8,498 nt of DNA. Origin: CAWJHE01 sp964614855. Its GTDB lineage: Bacteria; Chloroflexota; Anaerolineae; Anaerolineales; UBA4823. Positions within the stretch are counted from its first letter, which is position 1, and each line of letters opens with the position of its first letter. The DNA is taken from positions 1-8,498 of the forward strand of contig CAZTMX010000124.1 of NCBI GenBank assembly GCA_964614855.1. Reading direction: 5' to 3'. A model generated the notes under the pieces. It was not told the DNA's origin, made no database searches, and worked only from the letters and a program-made list of their open reading frames with translations. Made by a program: the position numbers and the translations under genes. This document shows positions 1 through 5,940 of this stretch, piece after piece.

Positions 1-381
1 ACGCATATTGGGGAGCGCGGTTTTTTTGAGGAAGCGCGCCAGCCCATGCTCTGGGATGATGACGCTGACCAGGAATTGATCGCCTTTTTCCGCCGCCTGG
101 TTGCCTTGCGCAAGACATACCCTGCGCTGCGCCGTGGGGTTCGGAAGGTCGTGCACCTGGATACAGCCGCCGGGACTTATGCTTATTTACGCCAATTGGA
201 AAGCGAGAAACTCGTGGCAGCCTTCAACCTGAGCGAGGATCCACAAACCCTCCAGTTGGATTTTCCAACTGTTACACAGGCCAGCAACCTGCTCAACCAC
301 CAGCAGGTGCAACTCCGGCACGACATGCTGCACATCAGCCTGGAACCGATATCCGGTGCGTTGCTGAAATTAGAGGAGTAA
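1..381 (+). CDS. GH13 alpha-amylase-family glycosidase, C-terminal part (5' truncated)
   Basis: The frame is open from base 1, so the true start and most of the catalytic barrel lie outside the window; 126 residues remain. The first visible residues (GERGFFEEARQPMLWDD) match the end of the GH13 catalytic domain, where an R-x-P-M-x-W element follows the last barrel strand. They are followed by the usual helix (LIAFFRRLVALRKTYPALRRG). From about residue 50 onward comes a beta-rich C-terminal domain, with strands such as TYAYLRQ, LVAAFNLS and ISGALLKLEE, as expected of GH13 domain C. The enzyme should act on alpha-glucosidic bonds. Subfamily, signal peptide and catalytic residues cannot be judged because regions I-IV are missing. 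It ends 3 bp before the next GH13 gene, and that gene's ribosome-binding site abuts its stop codon, so the two are probably co-transcribed and translationally coupled. Confidence 0.88.
   Translation, partial: THIGERGFFEEARQPMLWDDDADQELIAFFRRLVALRKTYPALRRGVRKVVHLDTAAGTYAYLRQLESEKLVAAFNLSEDPQTLQLDFPTVTQASNLLNHQQVQLRHDMLHISLEPISGALLKLEE
373..378 (+). promoter_or_regulatory. Ribosome-binding site of the GH13 lipoprotein gene
   Basis: GAGGAG lies 6 bp before the ATG at 385. It sits directly before the TAA stop (379-381) of the upstream GH13 gene, inside its last codons. This supports the ATG at 385 and suggests translational coupling of the two genes. Confidence 0.75.
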
Positions 382-384
382 AGC

Positions 385-2136
385 ATGAAGACGGTAAAAA
401 CCCCCTGGCTTTCGTTAATCCTTGCGATAGGTTTATTATTCACCGCCTCCTGCAATGGTAAAGCAACTCCAACTGCCGCAGCAGCGACTGCAGTACCACC
501 AGAATCGCAGGCTGCAACCGCCGTTCAACCCCCAGTCACAGCAAAAACTACCCCCCAGCCTGCAGCATCCTCAACACCCGAAATACTCCTTCCCCCGGCG
601 CAAGAATTCCCCTGGTGGAATGATACAGTTTTTTATGAAATTTTCGTGCGCAGCTTTATGGACTCGGACGGCGACGGCATCGGCGACATCAACGGCCTCA
701 CCAGCGTGCTGGATTACTTGAATGACGGCGACCCCGCCACCACCACCGACCTGGGCATTACCGGCATCTGGCTGATGCCCATCAACCCCTCGCCCAGTTA
801 CCACGGCTATGATGTGACCGATTATTACGATATTAACCCGGAATACGGCACCAAGGAGGATTTCAAGAACCTGCTCCAGGAGGCTCACCAGCGCGGGATC
901 AAGGTGATCATTGACCTGGTAATCAACCACACCAGCAGCGCCCATCCCTGGTTCCAGGCATCCAAAGCCGGCGACCCAAAGTATCGCGACTGGTATATCT
1001 GGTCTAAGACCAACCCCGGTTATTTGGGACCGTGGAGCCAACAGGTCTGGCACCAGGCTGGCGGCAGCTACTACTACGGCATTTTCTGGAGCGAGATGCC
1101 TGATTTAAACCTGGCAAACCCCGAGGTAACCGCTGAAATCGATAATGTCACGCGCTTCTGGTTGGAAGATATGGGGGTCGATGGCTTCCGCCTGGACGCA
1201 GCGCGCCACTATATCGAGCAGGGACGCGGTCAGGAGAATACCCCTGCCACCCACACCTGGCTGCAGCACTTTTTCCAGCTAATAAAGCAGATCAATCCAG
1301 AGGCTTTTAGCGTCGGGGAAATCTGGACTTCTACCGAGCAGATCCTGGAATATATCGGCGACGAGGTGGATATCGCCTTTGAATTTGACCTGGCACTGAG
1401 CTTTCTAACCGCCGCCAGGGGACCCATCGCGGCTTCGCTCAAGGAGCAGATGCAGCATGTATTGACAAGCTACCCCGCCGGGCAGTATGCGGTCTTCCTT
1501 ACCAACCACGACCAGGACCGGGTGATGTCGACGCTCAAAGACGAGAAAAGCGCCAGGCTGGCTGCAACAATGTACCTGACCTCGCCCGGTGTACCTTTTA
1601 TCTATTACGGTGAAGAGATCGGCATGACCGGCGTCAAACCGGATGAGGATATCCGCCTACCGATGAAATGGAACAACGAGTTCGGCTCGGGATTTTCCAG
1701 CGGCACGCCCTGGCGGGCGATATCGAAAGACAACCCGGAATGGAATGTGGCCGACCAGTTGGCGGACCCCGATTCGCTGCTGCGCCATTACCGTAAGCTG
1801 ATCCAGCTGCGCAACGAGCACGCCGCCCTGCGCACCGGGGAGGCCGTGCTGGTGGATGCCGGCACCCACCGCCTGTACGCCATGCTGCGCTACAACGATG
1901 ACGAAGCGTTCTTGATCCTGGTCAATGTGCACCCCCAACCGCTGGCGGATGAAGTGTACAGCCTGAACCTGCCAGCCGGTCTGCCTTTTACGGGCGAGCT
2001 GCAGGCGACCTCGGTGTTGGGCCAATCCAATCCATCCTCCCCGACCATCAACTCCCTGGGTGGTTTTACGGATTACAAACCCTTCCCGGTAATCTCAGCA
2101 AAAAGCAGCGTCATCATCCAGCTCACACCCAAATAA
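385..2136 (+). CDS. Secreted GH13 alpha-amylase-type lipoprotein (GH13_36-like)
   Basis: A 583-residue enzyme hydrolysing (or transglycosylating) alpha-1,4 and possibly alpha-1,6 glucans outside the membrane. Residues 1-23 are a lipoprotein signal: KTVK basic start, hydrophobic LSLILAIGLLF, then T-A-S-C with Cys23 as lipidation site. A Thr/Ala/Pro/Gln-rich spacer follows to about residue 70. The catalytic domain starts at VFYEIFVRSF (82) and includes a DSDGDGIGD loop (93-101) like the calcium loop of oligo-1,6-glucosidases. Region I is DLVINH (177-182). Region II GFRLDAARH gives nucleophile Asp271. Region III GEIW gives acid/base Glu312. Region IV FLTNHDQDR gives Asp376. Region V reads MPDLN (238-242), which in the family literature marks the 'intermediary' subfamily GH13_36. 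A beta-sandwich domain C runs from about 485 to the end. No carbohydrate-binding module is visible. All catalytic residues are present, so it should be active; exact product specificity is uncertain. Confidence 0.93.
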   Translation: MKTVKTPWLSLILAIGLLFTASCNGKATPTAAAATAVPPESQAATAVQPPVTAKTTPQPAASSTPEILLPPAQEFPWWNDTVFYEIFVRSFMDSDGDGIGDINGLTSVLDYLNDGDPATTTDLGITGIWLMPINPSPSYHGYDVTDYYDINPEYGTKEDFKNLLQEAHQRGIKVIIDLVINHTSSAHPWFQASKAGDPKYRDWYIWSKTNPGYLGPWSQQVWHQAGGSYYYGIFWSEMPDLNLANPEVTAEIDNVTRFWLEDMGVDGFRLDAARHYIEQGRGQENTPATHTWLQHFFQLIKQINPEAFSVGEIWTSTEQILEYIGDEVDIAFEFDLALSFLTAARGPIAASLKEQMQHVLTSYPAGQYAVFLTNHDQDRVMSTLKDEKSARLAATMYLTSPGVPFIYYGEEIGMTGVKPDEDIRLPMKWNNEFGSGFSSGTPWRAISKDNPEWNVADQLADPDSLLRHYRKLIQLRNEHAALRTGEAVLVDAGTHRLYAMLRYNDDEAFLILVNVHPQPLADEVYSLNLPAGLPFTGELQATSVLGQSNPSSPTINSLGGFTDYKPFPVISAKSSVIIQLTPK

Positions 2137-2139
2137 AAC

Positions 2140-2143
2140 GGAG
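2140..2143 (+). promoter_or_regulatory. Ribosome-binding site of the third GH13 gene
   Basis: GGAG lies 5 bp before the ATG at 2149, within the 12-bp gap after the lipoprotein gene. There is no room for a promoter or terminator here, so the two genes very likely share a transcript. Confidence 0.65.
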
Positions 2144-2148
2144 ACGAC

Positions 2149-3477
2149 ATGGCAACTGACACGCCACTCAGCTACCGCAACCTGGTCATTTACGAAGTCT
2201 ATGTGCGCAATCACGGACCAAACGGCACGTTTGCAGATGTGATCGCCGACCTGCCGCGCCTGAAAGCCATGGGGGTGGATGTGGTCTGGTTTATGCCCAT
2301 CCACCCAATTGGAATGGCCAACAAAAAAGGCTCACTGGGCTGCCCGTACTCCATCCAGGATTACCGCGGGGTGAACCCGGAATACGGGAGCAGGCAGGAT
2401 TTCGCAGAGCTAATCGCTGCGGCGCACGCCCTGGGGCTGAAGGTGATGATCGATGTGGTCTATAACCACACCGCGCACGACGCCGTGCTGCTGGAACAAC
2501 ACCCCGAGTGGTACCACACCGGCCCCGATGGGCGCCCGGTAACCACCGTGCCCGATTGGAGCGATGTAATCGATCTCAAATACCCGGGCAACCCCGGTTT
2601 GTGGGAATACCAGATCGAGACGCTGAAAATATGGGCGCAGTTGGGTGTGGACGGCTTCCGCTGCGATGTGGCGCCGCTGCTCCCGCTGGAATTCTGGCTG
2701 CAGGCGCGCCGTGCAGTGGCGCTAGTAAAACCCGGGGTCATCTGGCTGGCGGAGACGGTGCACACCGCGTTTGTCATCTACCGGCGCGAGAACGGGTTGC
2801 CCACCCTTTCGGACGGCGAGATGATGGCCGCGTTTGACATGGTCTATGACTACGACATCTGGGTCGCCTGGCAAAAAGCCGCCCTGGATCCAGCCCTGGT
2901 GCCGGTGTACCTGGATTTGGTGCGCATGCAAAAAGGTATCTACCCGGCGCACGGCTTTAAACTGCGCTATGTGGAAAACCACGACCAGGACCGGGTGATG
3001 CGCCATGTACCGGATCGCAGGCGCGCCCTGGCATGGACCGCCTTTGCAGCTTTCAACGAAGGCCCGTTCCTGATTTACGCCGGGCAAGAGTCGGAATGCA
3101 CCCACACCCCCAGCCTGTTCGATATCGACAAGATTGATTGGGGCAATTACAGCCTGCAGCCATTTTTGACTGCATTGTGCGAGATAAAGAAAAGCGATGA
3201 ATGTGAAAACGGGCTTTTTCGCATCCTGCACGCCACACCCATTGCCACTGCTTGCTGGCAGACTGAAATAGGCGATCTGTACGGCATCTTCAACCTTTCC
3301 GGTTATCGCGGGTGGGTGCAGGCGGCTTTGCCGGACGGCGATTATCTCGACCTGATCAGCCGGCAAACAGTAAACCTGGCTGCTGGCAGGCTGGAAGCGC
3401 CGGAATCGGCGCTGGTGCTGCGCTACAAAGGACACATCGATTCTTCGCAGCCCGCCCAAGAAACGGTGATCCTGTAA
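2149..3477 (+). CDS. Cytoplasmic GH13 alpha-amylase-family protein, short form
   Basis: A 442-residue GH13 protein with no signal peptide, so probably intracellular, where it would act on imported maltodextrins. The barrel begins at VIYEVYVRNHG (13). Region I is DVVYNH (102-107). Region II GFRCDVAP carries nucleophile Asp173, with Arg171 before it. Region III WLAETVH carries acid/base Glu202. Region IV ENHDQDR (276-282) carries Asp279, so the catalytic triad is complete. The element LGCPYSIQDYRGVNPEYG (63-80) resembles the beta2-alpha2 segment of bacterial maltodextrin-acting members. The protein is shorter than the roughly 500 or more residues of most GH13 enzymes: the loop between barrel strand 3 and helix 3 is small, and where region V (QPDLN/MPDLN) is expected it has VIDLKY (140-145). 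A compact beta-rich C-terminal domain (about 355-427) ends with a short polar tail. Substrate is not determinable. Third gene of the GH13 run. Confidence 0.9.
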   Translation: MATDTPLSYRNLVIYEVYVRNHGPNGTFADVIADLPRLKAMGVDVVWFMPIHPIGMANKKGSLGCPYSIQDYRGVNPEYGSRQDFAELIAAAHALGLKVMIDVVYNHTAHDAVLLEQHPEWYHTGPDGRPVTTVPDWSDVIDLKYPGNPGLWEYQIETLKIWAQLGVDGFRCDVAPLLPLEFWLQARRAVALVKPGVIWLAETVHTAFVIYRRENGLPTLSDGEMMAAFDMVYDYDIWVAWQKAALDPALVPVYLDLVRMQKGIYPAHGFKLRYVENHDQDRVMRHVPDRRRALAWTAFAAFNEGPFLIYAGQESECTHTPSLFDIDKIDWGNYSLQPFLTALCEIKKSDECENGLFRILHATPIATACWQTEIGDLYGIFNLSGYRGWVQAALPDGDYLDLISRQTVNLAAGRLEAPESALVLRYKGHIDSSQPAQETVIL

Positions 3478-3575
3478 TCCCTCGCTACTTCTGGCGGTTA
3501 TAATACCAGGGACACTTACTGGCTCCTCTTCATCACGTATTGAGCCCAGGCTTTAGATTCGAAAGGAACATAACC
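3478..3575 (+). promoter_or_regulatory. Intergenic region with candidate promoter (TATAAT at 3499-3504)
   Basis: This 98-bp gap separates the GH13 run from the aminotransferase operon and is the only sizeable gap between same-strand genes in the window. It holds a perfect -10 hexamer TATAAT at 3499-3504, 71 bp upstream of the ATG at 3576. No good -35 element appears at 16-18 bp upstream (AATCCC at 17 bp), and there is no TGn extended -10. The short arms CTGG (3491-3494) and CCAG (3506-3509) flank the -10 box, a weak dyad that could be an operator. I see no intrinsic terminator with a T-tract for the upstream GH13 genes. Confidence 0.45.
3562..3567 (+). promoter_or_regulatory. Ribosome-binding site deciding the aminotransferase start
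   Basis: AAAGGA lies 8 bp before the ATG at 3576. The alternative upstream TTG at 3540 in the same frame has no purine-rich Shine-Dalgarno stretch in front of it, so this site fixes the start at 3576. Confidence 0.7.
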
Positions 3576-4730
3576 ATGGCGCCTGCTCAGTTTATCCCCA
3601 CCACCCAGGGGTCGGTTGACCCCGAGATTATCAATTTATCTGTCGGGCATCCGCAGGATAAATTCCTACCCATGGACAGGTTGAGACGAGCGGCTGAAGC
3701 GCGCTTCGCGGCTGGTGATCCTTACTTCATGCAGTACGGCATTGAACAGGGTGACGGCTACCTACGCCTGCACCTGGCCGATTTCCTCAACAAAGGGTAC
3801 GGTTTTCCGGTAAACCTGGACGATGTACTGATCACCAACGGCGCTTCTATGGGATTAGCGTTGGCTTGTTCCCTATTTTCAAAACCGGGCGATACCATTT
3901 TCGTAGAAGAGCCCACTTATTTCCTGGCTTTTAAGGTTTTTCGCGATTACCATCTGAAGGTAATCTCTTTACCAGTCGATGAAAACGGCCTGGTGATCGA
4001 GGCGCTGCAAGAAGCGCTGCAGCAGCACCATCCTTCGTTGATCTACAGCGTACCAACATTCCAAAACCCATCCGGATATACACTGTCTGAAGAACGCCGG
4101 GTGCGCCTGGTGGCGCTCAGCCGCCAGCATAACTTCCTCATCGTGGCCGATGAGGTCTATCACTTCCTGAATTACACCTGCCAGCCTCCCACACCGTTTT
4201 CGGCCTATATCGGTAAGGGCAACATCATCTCCCTGAGCTCCTTTTCCAAGATCCTGGCGCCGGGTCTGCGCCTGGGTTGGATCCAGAGCGATCCGCAGCG
4301 TATTGAAACCATTAACACCAGCGGGCTGTTGGATTCAGGCGGTGGGTTAAACCCATTTACATCGGCGATTGTACGCGGGGTGCTGGAAACGGGCGAGCTG
4401 GAAGCGAATATCAACGAGCTGCGCCAGGTGTATGCAAGCCGCATGCAGGCCATGGACGCCGCGCTGCGCCAGCATATTCCCGGCATCAGTTACCGCACAC
4501 CGCAAGGCGGCTATTTCTTCTGGCTGCGCCTGCCGGGTGGGCTGGATGCCGAAGACCTGCTCAAAGTTGCCTTGGAGCGTTTTAAAGTGAAGTACACCGC
4601 AGGGGTGCGTTTCTCCAGCCGCGCTGGCTTGCGCGACTACTTGCGCTTGTGTTTTGCTTATTACGAAGCGGAAGATCTGGTTGAAGGCATCCTGCGCATT
4701 AAGCAAGCCTTGGAAGTAACCGGTGGCTGA
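3576..4730 (+). CDS. PLP-dependent aminotransferase, class I/II (fold type I)
   Basis: A 384-residue soluble enzyme that should transfer an amino group between an amino acid and a 2-oxo acid using pyridoxal phosphate. Visible landmarks: INLSVGHP near the N-terminus (19-26), the phosphate-contacting TNGASMGL (87-94), Tyr115 in EEPTYF, Asn164 in FQNPSG, Asp192 and Tyr195 in ADEVYHF, and Lys225, the Schiff-base lysine, in SSFSKILAPGLRLGW (221-235). Arg357 in DYLRLCF is the expected binder of the substrate carboxylate. The pattern resembles the LysN / 2-aminoadipate, kynurenine-aminotransferase-II and MocR-C-terminal group, but without a fused GntR DNA-binding domain. Substrate cannot be assigned. 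The ATG at 3576 is preferred over a TTG 36 bp upstream. The stop overlaps the start of the next gene by 8 bp, so the pair is probably translationally coupled. The gene is first in a three-gene operon. Confidence 0.92.
   Translation: MAPAQFIPTTQGSVDPEIINLSVGHPQDKFLPMDRLRRAAEARFAAGDPYFMQYGIEQGDGYLRLHLADFLNKGYGFPVNLDDVLITNGASMGLALACSLFSKPGDTIFVEEPTYFLAFKVFRDYHLKVISLPVDENGLVIEALQEALQQHHPSLIYSVPTFQNPSGYTLSEERRVRLVALSRQHNFLIVADEVYHFLNYTCQPPTPFSAYIGKGNIISLSSFSKILAPGLRLGWIQSDPQRIETINTSGLLDSGGGLNPFTSAIVRGVLETGELEANINELRQVYASRMQAMDAALRQHIPGISYRTPQGGYFFWLRLPGGLDAEDLLKVALERFKVKYTAGVRFSSRAGLRDYLRLCFAYYEAEDLVEGILRIKQALEVTGG
4712..4716 (+). promoter_or_regulatory. Ribosome-binding site of the serine hydrolase gene
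   Basis: GGAAG lies inside the end of the aminotransferase gene, 6 bp before the GTG at 4723. It supports that non-ATG start over the in-frame ATG at 4750. Confidence 0.5.
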
Positions 4731-5940
4731 CAGGTATTCGCACGCCGAGATGCTGAGATTTCACCGCGAGATCGACCAACTCAACTGGCAGTTTGGCGGT
4801 GAGATGATGCGCTACAACTTCCTGCGGCGCAGCGAGTTCCTGCCGCATGCGCTGGTGTACCGCGCCGGTGCGATAACCCCTCTAGCCGAAGCCCCGCGGG
4901 AGGATATCGGCGCTTTTGTGGTGGAAAGCCAGTTGGGAAACCTCCACCTGGATGCATACATCCAGGCGGCGCCGGTGAACGGTATCCTCATCCTGCAGCA
5001 CAACCAGCTGGTGTACGAACGCTACCCGCGCATGCGCCCCTTTGACAAACACCTGTTTATGTCGGTGACCAAGGCTTATGTGGCGGCATTGATCGCTATC
5101 CTGCAGGCGCGCGGGCTGCTGGATGTTTGCCAACCAGTTGACGAGCTGCTGCCAGAAACGCGCGGCAGCGGTTGGCAGAGCGTCAGCATCCAGGATGTAC
5201 TGGATATGGCCTCGGGGATCGACGCGGCGGAAGAACCGGAAGGCTTTGTGAACCCAAGCCACCCGTATTACGGATATGAGGCTGCGCTGGGTTGGCTGCC
5301 GGCGGTAAGCGGGCGTGAAGGCATGGATGCTTATGCTTATGTCGCCGGTTTACAGCGCAAAAGACCGCCTGGGCAAGCTTACGAATACACCTCCGTAAAT
5401 ACGTTTATCCTGGCCTGGATCGCTGAGCGCCTGACCGGTGAGACCCTGGCCGAGCTGCTCAGGCGCGAGATTTGGAGCCGTATCGGCCCCGAAGCGGATG
5501 CGCTGCTAGCAATCTCAACCAGCGGGGCGCCGGCTGCGCACGCCGGGTTGTACGCATGTTTGCGAGATATGGCGCGTTTTGGTCTGCTTTTCACGCCGGG
5601 AGGCAGGCAGCTTTTTGGCGATTTTCAGCTTCCACACGGGTATCTTGAGTTGATCCAGCACGGTGGGCGCCCGCAGATTTTCTCGCAGGGCTACAGCGGT
5701 GCTGGCGTGCTCAAAGACCTGCATGGTGAGCAGCCGCGCCACAACACCTGGCAGTATGATTATGTGCTGCCTGACGGCGATTTCTTAAAAGGCGGCTACG
5801 GCGGGCAGGGGTTGTATGTTTCCCCCGCGCGCGATCTTGTGATTGCCTACTTCGGCACGCCATTTGATAAAGAAATGCAGACCCATGAGCTGCAGTGGAT
5901 CACCCGCCAGATGATACACAAGGGACTTTTTGATGAATAA
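4723..5940 (+). CDS. Beta-lactamase-fold serine hydrolase (class C / EstB / NylB type)
   Basis: A 405-residue member of the penicillin-binding-protein-like hydrolase family, which includes class C beta-lactamases, esterases, D-aminopeptidases and 6-aminohexanoate-dimer hydrolase. The catalytic motif SVTK (114-117) supplies nucleophile Ser114 and base Lys117 in FMSVTKAYVAAL. The second motif is the tyrosine in YEYTSVN (220-226), most likely Tyr222. The third motif (KTG or HxG in relatives) is represented by GGYGGQ (357-362). GLYACLRDMARFG (275-287) is the conserved helix of this family. No signal peptide or membrane segment is visible, unlike periplasmic beta-lactamases, so it is probably cytoplasmic and unlikely to be an antibiotic-resistance enzyme. 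About 80 residues precede the usual fold. It starts with GTG, overlaps the aminotransferase by 8 bp and overlaps the following gene by 8 bp. The natural substrate is unknown; an amide or ester of an amino acid would fit the neighbours. Confidence 0.88.
   Translation: MADRYSHAEMLRFHREIDQLNWQFGGEMMRYNFLRRSEFLPHALVYRAGAITPLAEAPREDIGAFVVESQLGNLHLDAYIQAAPVNGILILQHNQLVYERYPRMRPFDKHLFMSVTKAYVAALIAILQARGLLDVCQPVDELLPETRGSGWQSVSIQDVLDMASGIDAAEEPEGFVNPSHPYYGYEAALGWLPAVSGREGMDAYAYVAGLQRKRPPGQAYEYTSVNTFILAWIAERLTGETLAELLRREIWSRIGPEADALLAISTSGAPAAHAGLYACLRDMARFGLLFTPGGRQLFGDFQLPHGYLELIQHGGRPQIFSQGYSGAGVLKDLHGEQPRHNTWQYDYVLPDGDFLKGGYGGQGLYVSPARDLVIAYFGTPFDKEMQTHELQWITRQMIHKGLFDE
5920..5925 (+). promoter_or_regulatory. 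Ribosome-binding site deciding the FAD-oxidoreductase start
   Basis: AAGGGA lies 7 bp before the ATG at 5933, a good spacing. It sits within the last codons of the serine hydrolase gene. The TTG directly before the ATG (5930) would be 4 bp away and is less likely. Confidence 0.65.

Noticed and set aside
571..1053. Minus-strand open frame (160 codons) opposite the GH13 lipoprotein
   Set aside because: It overlaps the catalytic domain of a confident gene; its Val/Gly/Ala-rich translation is typical of an antisense reading.
2722..3459. Long minus-strand open frame (245 codons) opposite the third GH13 gene
   Set aside because: It lies entirely antisense to a gene with intact GH13 motifs, shows no recognisable domain, and is expected by chance in GC-rich coding DNA.
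3540..3575. Upstream TTG start giving the aminotransferase 12 more residues
   Set aside because: There is no Shine-Dalgarno sequence before the TTG, while AAAGGA stands 8 bp before the ATG at 3576. The extra residues also lack any family match.
5930..5932. TTG as start of the FAD-dependent protein
   Set aside because: It lies immediately before an ATG that has better spacing to AAGGGA; the TTG would be only 4 bp from that site.
4723..5940. Antibiotic-resistance beta-lactamase
   Set aside because: There is no export signal, the third motif is GGYGGQ rather than KTG, and the gene is coupled to metabolic genes. The motifs fit the wider esterase/amidase group better.
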